Notes: generated by a model from the letters alone, not told the origin. Shown: positions 21,296 through 30,607, counted from the stretch's first letter. The stretch: DNA of 40,559 nucleotides from a bacterium (GCA_024226315.1 JAAELT010000633.1:1-40559), one strand, 5' to 3'. Numbers and translations: made by a program.

Positions 21296-22312
21296 ATGGG
21301 ACAACACGACAGCGCCTACAAGCTCCTCTTCTCCTACCCCCACCTCATCGAATCCCTGCTGCGCGGCTTCGTCCCCGGCGGCTGGATCGACCATCTCGAC
21401 TTCCAGAGCCTCGAACCCGTCAGCGAAGCCCACCCCCGAGACAACCTCGGAATGCGCTACGACGACGTCATCTGGCGCCTCGCCTGGCGCGGTTCTGGCT
21501 CGTGGGTCTACGTCTACCTGTTGCTCGAGCTGCAGAGCACCGACGATTCCTTCATGGCGGTGCGGATCCTCGACTACGAGGGTGGTCTCTACCGCAAGAT
21601 CTCCAAGTCGCCAAACGCTCGACGCGGCGGCCGGTTGCCGATCGTCCTGCCGGTGGTTCTCTACCACGGCCAGCGAGCGTGGACCTCGGCCACCGACGTC
21701 TTCGACCTGATCGCGGCGGCGCCACCCGAAGTCGCGCCCTATCTGCCCCACCTGCGTTACCTGCTGCTCGACGCCAACGCCCTTCCCGCGGATCGACTCG
21801 CGGCGATGCGCAATCCCGTCGCCTGCATCTTGTGGCTCGAAGCAAGCCAGGAGCTGGACACCACACCGATCGGTGAGCTCGTGAAGATTCTCGACACCCC
21901 GGAGCATGCCGACCTTCGGCGTGCTCTCACCCAGTGGCTGACTCAGGATTTCTTGCCATCGCGGTTGCATGGCGGTACCGTAAACACCGAAAGGCTCGAG
22001 GAGGTGAAGCCGATGATCGCAGAGAACGCCATCGACTGGACCATGAAATGGCGCGAAGAGGGCCGGCAGGAAGGCCGGCAGGAAGGCCGGCAGGAAGGCC
22101 GGCAGGAAGGCCGGCAACAGGGCCGCAAAGAGGGCCGGCAGCAGGGTGAAGCAGAAATCCTGCTGCGCATGCTCGGGCGCCGATTCGGCGAGCTGAGACC
22201 AGGCGTCGAGGAACGCGTCCGCACTGCCGGCGCGGACCAACTCCTGGAGTGGGGCGAGCGGTTCGTGACCGCCGCTACGCTCGACGAGATCCTCGACAAC
22301 AACCGCGGCTGA
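21296..22312 (+). CDS. Rpn/YhgA-like PD-(D/E)xK nuclease
   Basis: 338 aa, GAAAGGA site before the ATG. The start MGQHDSAYKLLFSYPHLIES is typical of the Rpn (recombination-promoting nuclease)/putative transposase-31 family. The catalytic core shows YDDVIWRL and YVYLLLELQSTDDSFMAVRI (D...ExQ). LPIVLPVVLYHGQRAW is another family landmark. A run of EGRQ repeats (residues about 255-282) precedes a C-terminal helical DUF4351-like end (LLRMLGRRFGELRP). Known members degrade DNA and can act in phage defence or recombination; the role here is inferred. It neighbours the TIR gene but has a separate 182-nt leader. Confidence 0.88.
   Translation: MGQHDSAYKLLFSYPHLIESLLRGFVPGGWIDHLDFQSLEPVSEAHPRDNLGMRYDDVIWRLAWRGSGSWVYVYLLLELQSTDDSFMAVRILDYEGGLYRKISKSPNARRGGRLPIVLPVVLYHGQRAWTSATDVFDLIAAAPPEVAPYLPHLRYLLLDANALPADRLAAMRNPVACILWLEASQELDTTPIGELVKILDTPEHADLRRALTQWLTQDFLPSRLHGGTVNTERLEEVKPMIAENAIDWTMKWREEGRQEGRQEGRQEGRQEGRQQGRKEGRQQGEAEILLRMLGRRFGELRPGVEERVRTAGADQLLEWGERFVTAATLDEILDNNRG
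22058..22141 (+). repeat. 12-bp tandem repeat encoding EGRQ
   Basis: Seven consecutive 12-bp units inside the Rpn-like gene, mostly GAAGGCCGGCAG, encoding five EGRQ, one QGRK and one EGRQ. Four units are identical, so the array can change length in frame by slippage. It forms the charged helix linking the nuclease core to the C-terminal domain. Confidence 0.9.
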
Positions 22313-22326
22313 GGCGTTCGGCCCGG

Positions 22327-22947
22327 CTACCGCCTCTTGCGCATGACCCACGTGGTCATGCACCGCAGCCCCTGCACGTTGGTCGTCTTGATCGGATCGA
22401 CCAGCTCGCCGCCAAGGCGCTCTGTGGCGGCGAGGAGCTGGTCCAGGTCGACCAGGTAGAGCTCGGAGCCGTCGGGCTGCATGAAACGGCCACCGCCGCG
22501 CGGGATGACGCGGTCCTCGATGCCGATCGAGGACGCCACCCGGGCAAAGAACAGCCCGCCGGGTGCGAGCAATCGCCAGGCGCCGTCGAGCTCGGCGTCG
22601 AATTGGTCGTGGTCGCGCGCGAAGTGCAGCACCGCGTTGCATAGCACCACGTCGGCGCAGTCGTCTGGAAACTTCGAGGCTTCGAGCGACTCGACCCGAA
22701 AGGCGTCTGCCGGCAAGCTCGGTGCGAGCTCCCGGGCCAGGTCCTGGACAGCCGCGACCGCACGCGGGTCGCGGTCGAGGCCCATGACCTCGAAACCGGC
22801 TCGCATGAAGTACACCAGGTTGCGCCCGGATCCGCAGCCGGCATCGAAGATCCGCATACCGGGCACGATGTTGCCGCGCGCCAGCTGGTCGAAGACATAG
22901 ATATCGACACGGCCGAAGAGCTGCTGGAGTTGGCGGGGATCGAGCAT
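22327..22947 (-). CDS. Class I SAM-dependent methyltransferase
   Basis: 206 aa. Motif I is MRIFDAGCGSGRNLVYF, the acidic residue after strand 2 is in EVMGLDRDPRA, and ADVVLCNAVLHFARD followed by LLAPGGLFFARVAS are motifs IV-VI of the Rossmann-type fold. The ATG at 22947 is preferred over an upstream TTG at 22956. Substrate unknown; the QPDGSELYLVD insert near the end is not diagnostic. Convergent with the Rpn gene, with only 14 nt between them. Confidence 0.85.
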   Translation of the reverse strand: MLDPRQLQQLFGRVDIYVFDQLARGNIVPGMRIFDAGCGSGRNLVYFMRAGFEVMGLDRDPRAVAAVQDLARELAPSLPADAFRVESLEASKFPDDCADVVLCNAVLHFARDHDQFDAELDGAWRLLAPGGLFFARVASSIGIEDRVIPRGGGRFMQPDGSELYLVDLDQLLAATERLGGELVDPIKTTNVQGLRCMTTWVMRKRR

Positions 22948-23149
22948 GGCAGGCAAGAGGTGCCGGGTGGAGGCGGGACGAACAAAGAGTATCCCAGCTA
23001 CGACGACACCGGGTTGGCATTCGATGCTGCCGGCGGCCCGCGGACGGCGGGCGTATACTCGACTCGTGCAACCCGAGAAGGCCCGGAAAGTCCTGAAATG
23101 GCTCCTTCTCGTCGTCGGCTGCCTCGGATTTCAGGGATGAGTGCCGACG

Positions 23150-24097
23150 TCAACCTTCCGCGGGCAGCAGCCGGACCCCCTCGGTCCCGACTCCGGAGAC
23201 GTAGCGGTCCGACGCCAGGCCCTCGCCCTCGAGCGCGGTCGCCATCGCTTCGGCGGCGCGCTCGGCGCCCGCCAACGACGCGCAGAGCGCGAAGATCGAG
23301 GGGCCGGAGCCGGAGAGGCTGCAGCCGAGGGCGCCGCTGTCAAGGGCGGCGCGCTGGGTGGCGGCGAAGCCGGGTACCTGGCCGGCGCGCCTGGGCTCGG
23401 CGACGACGTCTTCGAGCGAGCGGGCGATCAGTTCCAGGTCACCACGGAAGAGGCCGGCGATGAGGGCGCCGAGGTTGCCCCACTGAGTGACGGCGGCCTT
23501 CAGCGGCACGGTGTCGCCCAGGAGGCCGCGGGAGGCGCGGGTCTCGACCTCGATGTGCGGGCGAACCACGGCGCAGGCCAGGCCCTCGGGCACCGGCAGG
23601 GGCACGACGTCGGGAGGGTCCGCGGCGCGGATCAGCACGAAGCCGCCGTAGAGCGAGGGGGCGGCGTTGTCGGCGTGGGCGCTGCCACAGGCCACCCGCT
23701 CGCCGGCCATGGCGCAGGCGAGGAGCACCTCCTGGGAGGCGCCCAAGCCGAGCAGCTGATTGGCGGCGTGGGCCGCGGCGACGCCGCTGGCGGCGCTGGA
23801 GCCGAGGCCGCTCGACAGCGGCATGCCCTTGTGCAGACTCAGGGAGACGCCCCTGTCGCAGCCCGTGGCGTCGAGCAGTGCCCGCACCGCCACGCCGGCT
23901 GTGTTGCGCTCGGCGCCTCTGGGCAGGCGGCCATCATCGCCCGTGACCTCCACCAGCTCGACTCCTGGACGCGATCGAGGGCGGGCGACCACGACGTCTC
24001 CCGGCTCGTTGACGGCGAAGCCCAGGACGTCGAATCCACAGGCGACGTTCGAGACGGTGGCCGGCGCGAAAGCGCGGCAGATGGTGGTTTCACTCAT
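23150..24097 (-). CDS. thrB: Homoserine kinase
   Basis: 315 aa. A GHMP-family kinase that phosphorylates homoserine in threonine synthesis. The N-terminus (CRAFAPATVSNVACGFDVLG) is diagnostic for ThrB. The glycine-rich phosphate loop is PLSSGLGSSAASGVAAAHA, the third motif is CSLSGSGPSIFALC, and GSAHADNAAPSLYGGF is also characteristic. The start is the ATG at 24097; the upstream extension overlaps the divergent radical SAM gene. No other threonine gene is adjacent in the window. Divergent from the next gene with 61 nt between preferred starts. Confidence 0.94.
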   Translation of the reverse strand: MSETTICRAFAPATVSNVACGFDVLGFAVNEPGDVVVARPRSRPGVELVEVTGDDGRLPRGAERNTAGVAVRALLDATGCDRGVSLSLHKGMPLSSGLGSSAASGVAAAHAANQLLGLGASQEVLLACAMAGERVACGSAHADNAAPSLYGGFVLIRAADPPDVVPLPVPEGLACAVVRPHIEVETRASRGLLGDTVPLKAAVTQWGNLGALIAGLFRGDLELIARSLEDVVAEPRRAGQVPGFAATQRAALDSGALGCSLSGSGPSIFALCASLAGAERAAEAMATALEGEGLASDRYVSGVGTEGVRLLPAEG

Positions 24098-24158
24098 GCC
24101 GGGGTAGGATCTCCATTTGGAACTGTCTAATCGTACGCGATCTCGCCGTACCCGGACC

Positions 24159-25739
24159 ATGCCACGCACCGCCAGAAAACCGAAAACCGCGGCCCACGAC
24201 TGGGCGCCGACCCGTGCCGCCGAGCGGGCGGTGCGGCCGTTCTCGCCCCATGCCACCTATCGCCTGGCGCTGGCCTACGCCAACGCCTACGAGGTGGGCA
24301 TGTCGAGCCTCGGGTTCCAGCGCGTGTACAAGCTGGTGCACGAGGCCCCGGAGTGGGCCTGCGAACGCTTCTTCTCGGACGGCGCCGGCATGCCCCGCTC
24401 GGTCGAGACCGACACGCCGCTCGACCAGTTCGGCGCCGTGGCGTTCTCGGTGTCGTTCGAAGAGGACTACCTGAATCTGCTGCGCATGCTCGACCGCGCC
24501 GGCATCCCACTCAGGCGACGCGACCGCACGCGCTGGGATCCGGTGATCCTGATGGGCGGCTCGTGCGCCGCCATCAACCCGCTGCCGATGTCGGAGCTCG
24601 TGGACGTCTTCGCCCTCGGCGCGGCGGAGAACCTGCTGGGCGCGCTGCTGCCGGCGCTGGCCGAGGAACAGGAGCGCGACGCGGTGCTCGAACGGCTGGC
24701 GGCGGAGGACGGCTTCTACGTGCCCGCTCACCACGCGCCGGAGAGCGACGACGATCTGCCCAAGCTGCGCAAGCGTGAGCTCACCGATCTCCAGATGCGA
24801 GAGCCGGGGCATCTGCCCTCGAGCGCCATCGTCACCCCGCGCACCGAGTTCTCGATGAAGTTCCTGATCGAGATGTCGCGCGGTTGTCCGGAGAAGTGCA
24901 AGTACTGCTGGGCCACCTTCGGCATGGGCAAGTTCCGGTGGCACCCGACCGACTACATCCTGGAGTCGCTGGAGCGTGCCCGCCCGTTCACCGACCGGCT
25001 CGGCTTCGTGGCCACCGCGGTGGGCGATCACCCCGATATCGAACGTATTTTGCAGGAATCCCACCGTTCCGGGTTTCGCTCCGCGGTGTCTTCGATCCGC
25101 ATTCCGGCGGTCAAGGAGGGGGTGCTCGAGCCGCTCCACGCGTCGGGCGCGCGCTCGATCACCCTGGCGCCCGAGACCGGCAGCGACCGCCTGCGGACGG
25201 TGATGAACAAGCCGATCACCAACGCCACCCTGCTCGACAAGGTGCGGCTGATCTTCCGCCACGGTTTCACCCAGCTCAAGCTCTACTTCATCATCGGCCT
25301 GCCGCAAGAGACGATGGAAGACGTCCACGCCATCCTGGAGCTGGGCGCCGAGTGCCGCTCGATCATGCTCGAAGAGGCGTCGCGCACGGGCGTGATCGGC
25401 AACGTGCACCTGGGCTGCAACATCCTCATCCCCAAGCCCTACACCCCCTGGCAGCGCGAGCCGATGGACGACGAGCGCAGCCTCAAGCGCAAGATCTCGG
25501 TGCTGCGCAAGGGCACCGCGCGGATGCCCAACGTCACCATGAGCATGATGTCGCCGCGCCAGGCGATCTGGCAGACCTACATCAGCCGTGCCGGCTCGAG
25601 CGCCGCGGACGCGATCGAGAGCGCCGCCCGCGGGCAGAGTCTGGCCACCGTGCTGCGCGAGCGCTCCGAGCAGGTCGCGCGGGAGGTCTTCGAGCCGTTT
25701 CCGCGCGAGCTGCGCTGGCATTTCATGCGCATGGGATGA
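24159..25739 (+). CDS. Radical SAM protein with N-terminal B12-binding-like region
   Basis: 526 aa. The radical SAM core has the cluster motif in MSRGCPEKCKYCWATFGMG (CxxxCxxC) and further elements (ITLAPETGSDRLRTVMNKPI, KLYFIIGLPQETMEDV). The first 200 residues (LALAYANAYEVGMSSLGFQR, WDPVILMGGSCAAINPLPMS) resemble the B12-binding-like domain of the YgiQ/TIGR03960-type relatives. No cobalamin DxHxxG is evident. These proteins often have unassigned reactions. I start at the ATG at 24159; a TTG at 24117 would sit only 19 nt from the thrB start. Confidence 0.85.
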   Translation: MPRTARKPKTAAHDWAPTRAAERAVRPFSPHATYRLALAYANAYEVGMSSLGFQRVYKLVHEAPEWACERFFSDGAGMPRSVETDTPLDQFGAVAFSVSFEEDYLNLLRMLDRAGIPLRRRDRTRWDPVILMGGSCAAINPLPMSELVDVFALGAAENLLGALLPALAEEQERDAVLERLAAEDGFYVPAHHAPESDDDLPKLRKRELTDLQMREPGHLPSSAIVTPRTEFSMKFLIEMSRGCPEKCKYCWATFGMGKFRWHPTDYILESLERARPFTDRLGFVATAVGDHPDIERILQESHRSGFRSAVSSIRIPAVKEGVLEPLHASGARSITLAPETGSDRLRTVMNKPITNATLLDKVRLIFRHGFTQLKLYFIIGLPQETMEDVHAILELGAECRSIMLEEASRTGVIGNVHLGCNILIPKPYTPWQREPMDDERSLKRKISVLRKGTARMPNVTMSMMSPRQAIWQTYISRAGSSAADAIESAARGQSLATVLRERSEQVAREVFEPFPRELRWHFMRMG

Positions 25740-25772
25740 CACTGTCTGCGGGGAGACACTGCCGGCGCGGGC

Positions 25773-25980
25773 TCAGTCGCTCTCCGTCAGCCAATCTCGC
25801 GACCGCAGGAACTCGTCGTGGAGCTTCGCCTCCGGGCTGCCGGGCGGCCGTCGTCTCCGGCACACGGGCTCCTGCGGTGTGCGAGAAGTTGACCGCCGCG
25901 CGTTCGAGCACCGGGCCGTCCTCGAGCACCCGCGGCCGGGCCAGGCCGCCGCGCTCGCCGTCGATGTCGGGTCGGTCCAT
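25773..25980 (-). pseudogene. hemF: hemF remnant with internal deletion and frameshift
   Basis: Two pieces of aerobic coproporphyrinogen III oxidase are visible on the reverse strand. Starting at 25980, DRPDIDGERGGLARPRVLED and GPVLERAAVNFSHTAGARVP match the N-terminal conserved block. About 25843-25773, in a different frame, PPGSPEAKLHDEFLRSRDWL matches the C-terminal block that ends HemF. The roughly 200 residues between them, including the active-site region, are missing. The gene is about 200 bp instead of about 900. It cannot be functional; heme synthesis must use another enzyme such as HemN or a second copy. Confidence 0.8.
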
Positions 25981-25997
25981 CTTCTCACTGTCCAGGT

Positions 25998-28900
25998 CTA
26001 GCGCTCGCCGAGGGTCGCGAGCCGCTGGCGGACCCGGACCTCGATCTGCTCCAGGCGCTCTTCGTCCCAGTGTCTGCCCGGCAGGAAGAGGTTCTGGCGC
26101 ATGAACTTCTCCTGTTGCCGGAGGTCGGCGTAGAAGGCCAGGGCGGAGCGTTCGTCGAAGCGCTGGGCGGCGGTCGCGGCCTCGGTCTCGAGGTAGGCGT
26201 GAGCGCGCCGCGCCGCGCTCTGCAGATCCTGAATCCACCGCACGTCATTGCGATCGAGCGCCGCGCGGGCCGTCTCTGGGTCGCCATCCTCGAATGCCCG
26301 GTCGGCGGTGCGGATGGCGCCCAGGAGCCGGCGAACGAACGGCTGGTCCGGGCTCCACTCGGCGGCCTTCGGTGGATTGGCCATCGGCTGTGTGAGGTGC
26401 AGAAGCGGTTCGAGCTTGCACGTGCCCTCGTGCTCCAGACCACGGCTGAAGGCCTCGCACGCCTTGTCGAGCCGGCCGGCATGGAGATGAACGAGGCCCA
26501 GGAGGTGATGGAAGTGACGGGCGCGGCCGTCGTCCAGATCCGTGGGTTTCACCTTGCGCAGCAGCCGCCCCACCTCGTCCCAGCTCTCGTCCACCGCCCT
26601 GCGGTCCGCGTGCAGCAATACCGCTCCGGCATGGCGCGGGTGCCTACGCGCCACGCTGCGCGCGTACTCGGCGATGGCATCCTTGATCTTGTAGTGGAGC
26701 GATCTCTGCAGCAGGGCCAGGGCTAGGCGGACCTGCTCGTCGGCGTCGGCGTCCTTCGACGCCGCGGTGCGCGCCAACAGACCTTTCAGCGCCTCATCGG
26801 GCCGCTCCTCGAGCTCCTCGGTGAGCTTGCGGACTTCAGCCCCGATCTCGTCGGTTGGCCGGCCGCAATCGTGCGAATACACCACGGCGCGCGGGTAGTC
26901 CCATTTCGGCGCCGGCGGCGCGGCGGGCGGCGGCTCGGGCGAAGCGCCGAGAGCGTGCAGCTCCGGGCCGGCGGCGCGGATCCTGATGCCCGCGACGTGA
27001 CGTCCCCGCCGATCTTGAACGAGCGTCGTTCGACCGGGCCACCGGGTGCGGGAGAGCGGCTCCAGGGGGGCTTTCGACTCCGGGTCTGCCGCGGGAATCA
27101 CCAGAAGCTCGTGGCTCTCGTCTTTGGTGTAGTAGTAGACGTAGCTCGTGTCGCGATCGGGCGAGCTCACCACCGCGTCGTGAAAGCCGAATCGTTGGTG
27201 GGCCTCGTCCAGCTCCAGGCGCGCCGCCGGCGCCAGCTCCCCGTCCGGACCCTCAGCCATGAGCACCAGTGCCAGCTCTCGATCAATCTTGTTGTCGTAG
27301 TCGTATTCTTGCGTCACCAGCAGCGCCAGGAGGCCGCGGCCGTCCGGGCCGACGTCGGCATGGCCTACGGATTCCTTCACCAGCCGGCCGGCACCCAGCG
27401 GCTCACCGGCAGCGGAGTAGAGGCGGGTGGCCACCCGCTGTCCATGCAGAAGCATCCTCGGCTCGTCGCCGCTCAAGATCGGCACCTGCGACGCCGACTG
27501 CAAGGGTAGCCGGCGCACCACGCGGCCTCGATCGAGATCGGCGATGCAGACCTGTTCCCTGCCCCACTGCTCCGAGACCCGCATCCACACATTGGGGGTC
27601 CCCGGAATCAGCTGCGCCCGGTCGACGGTGCGGTCCTCGGCGACCAGCTCGGTCAGATCGTAGTAGGCGAGGACATTCCAGCCGGCGCGCGCGAGCTGAA
27701 GCAATCCGCCGTGACGGCCGGCGATCCACAGGCTCTCGCCGTGGTGGCGGGTGATGAGCGGACGCTCGAACGGACGAGGGGTCTGGAACGACACGCGCGC
27801 CGCGACCCGACGCCTCTCGACGTCGATCACGTCGATGAACAGCCAGCGATCCCAGCCGTTGACCAGCACCAGCTCGCGGCCCTCGTCGTCGAGCCATACG
27901 GCCGTGGGCTCGAGCCAGTGCGAGGGCTGAATCGCCTCCTCGTAGGGGATCTCCGCCGTCACCTCCTCCACCTTCCAGGTCGTCCGGATGTCGGCCTGCA
28001 GGTCGGCGACGCTTCGAGGCCAGTCGGAGCGATCTTCCTCCAGATGCTCGCGGGCGTGCTCCGCCAGCTTGGTGGCGGCAGCCAGGGCGCCGGTCAGATC
28101 GCCGGTCGATTGGTGCTCGGCGTATTCGCGCTCCAGGCGCTCGACTCCCTCGGCATCGTCGACCCGAGCCCACAGATCCGCCAATCGCTCTTCATCGCCG
28201 GCGTCCAGGTCGCCGCGGGGAACCCGCTCCAGGACCTGACGCGCGCCTGTGATGCGCCCTTCCTCGAGCGCCGACTCGGCCGCCTCGATCTGCTCGAGCG
28301 CGTGCCGCCGACGCTCCTCTGCCATTCTCCTGCGTGCCCGGCGCCACACCCCGGCTGCGTCCGTGACCCGGCGCAGCGCCGCCCGGTGAGGCCGGATCTC
28401 GCGGGCGGCCAGGGGCGCCGCTCCGCGCTCCAGCGCCGCGCTCGCCCGCTCCAGAGACAGCACCGCGACCACCGCCGCCTGGGCCCGGGCGCCGGAGCGC
28501 GGAGCCTCCATCTCCTCGAGCCACCCCAGCGCCGGCTGCGCGAGCTGCTCACGAATCCGGCCGCGCGGCTCGCCGGCCAGCGTCAGGTAGGCGAGGAGCG
28601 CCGCGTGGCGCTGTTTGTCGCCCTCGGCGTCGAACCGGCGCAACACGCCGTCGATCTCGCGACGCTCACGCTCCTCGGCGACGCGGTCCTCGAGCTCGGC
28701 GACGAGATCCGCCAGGCCGGGTCGCTCAGACCCTGCCTCGAGCGCCGCCTGGAAATGTCGGGCAGCTTCGGCAAAGCGCTCCGCCGACCGGGCCCTCTCC
28801 GCCAGCTCGAGGTGTTCGGCGATCTCCGCCCGCCGGCGCTCGGCGGCGAGCTGCCGGAGGATCCGGCGCGCAACCTCGCCCTCGGGCCAGCGGTCGGCGA

Positions 28901-29894
28901 GCTCGCGGGCCTCGTGCTCCACCGCTTCGGCACCCAGCTCTTCGAAGCGACGCGCGAGCTCGGCCTCGGCGGCTTGCCGGTCCTCGGCGCGCAGCGTGTC
29001 GAGCTCGGCCTCGAGACCGAGGATCCGGGAATGGGTGGGATCGTACTCGCTCACCTGGTCCAGAAAGCGCCGCGCCATGGATCGGTCGTGGTCGCGAATC
29101 GCGCCCGCGGCGAGCGCGGCATAGACCTCGGCGGCGCGCGTCAACGAGAGACCGGCGATCGCCGGTGTCAGCCCGGTCATCAGGCCCACGGCGTGCTCGA
29201 CGCCTCCTTGGCGGGCCGCCGCCAGAGCGAGCAGGGTGCGGATCGCAGGCCGCTCCTTCGCTGCCCGGGAGAGCCGCGGCGTGAGCGCGAGCGCCGCTTC
29301 GTCGGCGCCGAGCAAATCGACCCGCAGCTCGAGCAGAGCCTCGGCCGCCGCGGCGTGCTGCGTCTCGGCACCACCCCGGCTCGCCTCGAACGCCTGCCGA
29401 AGCAGCTCCTCGCCCTGCTCGTAGTCGTACTCGGCTAGCGCCCGGGCGCCCTGTTGCAGCAGATCGCCGGACGTCTCGCCGTCCGCGTCATCGCCCGGGA
29501 AGAATTCGACCGCGTCCTCCTCCTCGCCGCCCATCGCCGCCAGATCGAGCCGGCGCTGCACCCACGCCCGGGCGTCGGGCTCGAGCTCCGCGATCACCGC
29601 GTGGCAGGCGTCGCGGGCGCCCGAGATGTGCTCCAGGCTCACCACCCCCGGCCTGGCATCTTCACCGAGCGTCAAGTGCTCGTCGCCGAAGCTCCGGATC
29701 AGCAGGCTCTGGAGCCGGTTCTTGAGCCCGTAGCGCCGCGTCTCCTCCTTCTTGCTCAGCCTCTCGCCCGTGGGGTTGACCCGGTGGATCAGGTCGAAGA
29801 GGTCCTCGAAGCGAGGCTCGACGCGGCCGTCGAGGATATCCTCCGGCTCCGGCGGCCACTGTTTCCTGGCCTTTGATTTGCGTCGTCGGGACAC
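25998..29894 (-). CDS. Large TPR / beta-propeller-like protein
   Basis: 1298 aa, GTG start. Residues 1-610 are alanine- and arginine-rich helices with TPR-like and coiled-coil patterns (AEYDYEQGEELLRQAFEASR, ERFAEAARHFQAALEAGSE). About 630-960 is beta-rich and propeller-like (LEPTAVWLDDEGRELVLVNG, ESLWIAGRHGGLLQLARAG). From about 1000 helices and TPR-like units return (ARHFHHLLGLVHLHAGRLDK). It looks cytoplasmic, with no signal peptide or membrane segment. The role is probably a protein-protein scaffold; not recognised as a named family. A GATAAT box at 29903-29908 lies only 8 nt before the start. Its 3' end abuts the hemF remnant. Confidence 0.75.
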   Translation of the reverse strand: MSRRRKSKARKQWPPEPEDILDGRVEPRFEDLFDLIHRVNPTGERLSKKEETRRYGLKNRLQSLLIRSFGDEHLTLGEDARPGVVSLEHISGARDACHAVIAELEPDARAWVQRRLDLAAMGGEEEDAVEFFPGDDADGETSGDLLQQGARALAEYDYEQGEELLRQAFEASRGGAETQHAAAAEALLELRVDLLGADEAALALTPRLSRAAKERPAIRTLLALAAARQGGVEHAVGLMTGLTPAIAGLSLTRAAEVYAALAAGAIRDHDRSMARRFLDQVSEYDPTHSRILGLEAELDTLRAEDRQAAEAELARRFEELGAEAVEHEARELADRWPEGEVARRILRQLAAERRRAEIAEHLELAERARSAERFAEAARHFQAALEAGSERPGLADLVAELEDRVAEERERREIDGVLRRFDAEGDKQRHAALLAYLTLAGEPRGRIREQLAQPALGWLEEMEAPRSGARAQAAVVAVLSLERASAALERGAAPLAAREIRPHRAALRRVTDAAGVWRRARRRMAEERRRHALEQIEAAESALEEGRITGARQVLERVPRGDLDAGDEERLADLWARVDDAEGVERLEREYAEHQSTGDLTGALAAATKLAEHAREHLEEDRSDWPRSVADLQADIRTTWKVEEVTAEIPYEEAIQPSHWLEPTAVWLDDEGRELVLVNGWDRWLFIDVIDVERRRVAARVSFQTPRPFERPLITRHHGESLWIAGRHGGLLQLARAGWNVLAYYDLTELVAEDRTVDRAQLIPGTPNVWMRVSEQWGREQVCIADLDRGRVVRRLPLQSASQVPILSGDEPRMLLHGQRVATRLYSAAGEPLGAGRLVKESVGHADVGPDGRGLLALLVTQEYDYDNKIDRELALVLMAEGPDGELAPAARLELDEAHQRFGFHDAVVSSPDRDTSYVYYYTKDESHELLVIPAADPESKAPLEPLSRTRWPGRTTLVQDRRGRHVAGIRIRAAGPELHALGASPEPPPAAPPAPKWDYPRAVVYSHDCGRPTDEIGAEVRKLTEELEERPDEALKGLLARTAASKDADADEQVRLALALLQRSLHYKIKDAIAEYARSVARRHPRHAGAVLLHADRRAVDESWDEVGRLLRKVKPTDLDDGRARHFHHLLGLVHLHAGRLDKACEAFSRGLEHEGTCKLEPLLHLTQPMANPPKAAEWSPDQPFVRRLLGAIRTADRAFEDGDPETARAALDRNDVRWIQDLQSAARRAHAYLETEAATAAQRFDERSALAFYADLRQQEKFMRQNLFLPGRHWDEERLEQIEVRVRQRLATLGER

Positions 29895-29942
29895 GCGGCG
29901 AGATTATCTCAAGCGACGTTGATCAAGTGCTCGATCGCAACT

Positions 29943-30356
29943 CTAGCGCACAACTTCGAAGGCCCTTCGGAAATCCGGCCCGAACCTGAACACCGCGAAG
30001 TCGTCATCGAAAGCAGCCGCTTTCAGAACGCCGAGACGCTGCATCACCGCGAAGCTGGTCCGATCGGCGAGCGAGAAGTCCTGGTCGCGGAATGTCTGCC
30101 CGATGGCCCACGCCACTTCGAGATCTGCAGCCACGACCATCTCGAGCGTGGCGACACCGGATCGAAGGCCATCCCAGAATCTCTCGGCGGCATGCCGATG
30201 AAGCCGATATCTCAGCAACAGCCACGTCTCCACCAGCACATGATCGGTAGTGACCAGCCGCTCGCCGGCTGTGAGTATCTCCCGAGCCCGATCATTGCTG
30301 CGGTCACCGCGATCGGCGGCGGCGTACCAGGCCGAGGTGTCAACGAAGAGACTCAA
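29943..30356 (-). CDS. vapC: PIN-domain toxin, VapC family
   Basis: 137 aa, TTG start (30356) overlapping the antitoxin stop (TTGA). The first acidic residue is in SLFVDTSAWYAAADRG, the second in DHVLVETWLLLRYRL, the third in FSLADRTSFAVMQRLG, and the last near AAFDDDFAVF. All PIN metal-binding positions appear present, so it is probably active. It lies directly upstream of the large TPR/propeller gene on the same strand. Confidence 0.88.
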   Translation of the reverse strand: MSLFVDTSAWYAAADRGDRSNDRAREILTAGERLVTTDHVLVETWLLLRYRLHRHAAERFWDGLRSGVATLEMVVAADLEVAWAIGQTFRDQDFSLADRTSFAVMQRLGVLKAAAFDDDFAVFRFGPDFRRAFEVVR

Positions 30357-30607
30357 CGTTCGCTGGCGGACCGGTTCGCGGCTACAGCCTCACCGATCAG
30401 AGCATCCTTGTCCCGAGCGATGTCCGCTCCTCCCGAGTCACCGAGGTTGAAAACGGCCGACGCTTCGACGCATTGCTCGGGCTCTCCCAGATCGCGGGCG
30501 AGGAGCCTCCGGACGTACTCGGCAAATGAGACCCCGAGCTGCGAGGCGCGTTCGCGAGCCCGCCGCTGCATTTCAGGTTCGAGGGTCAGTTGAGTCCGTG
30601 ACATCAT
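30353..30607 (-). CDS. vapB: Antitoxin of VapBC module
   Basis: 84 aa from the ATG at 30607 (a second ATG follows directly). The N-terminus SRTQLTLEPEMQRRARERAS and LGVSFAEYVRRLLARDLG is a ribbon-helix-helix DNA-binding domain. The acidic tail (VFNLGDSGGADIARDKDALI) would clasp the toxin. A perfect palindrome covers its start codon and a -10 box sits 9 nt upstream, so tight autoregulation is likely. Confidence 0.82.
   Translation of the reverse strand: MMSRTQLTLEPEMQRRARERASQLGVSFAEYVRRLLARDLGEPEQCVEASAVFNLGDSGGADIARDKDALIGEAVAANRSASER

Noticed and set aside
22058..22141. Regular 12-bp repeats considered as a CRISPR array
   Set aside because: The units are directly adjacent with no unique spacers and encode EGRQ within a gene.
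20744..23071. 775-codon reverse frame spanning the TIR, Rpn and methyltransferase region
   Set aside because: It crosses genes on both strands, contains low-complexity proline/arginine runs and no domain; the overlapping real genes are well supported.
23067..23141. 24-codon frame VQPEKARKVLKWLLLVVGCL with a TATACT box 6 nt before its GTG
   Set aside because: Very short, no -35, and no homologue recognised. It may be a truncated membrane protein start, but I cannot support it as a gene.
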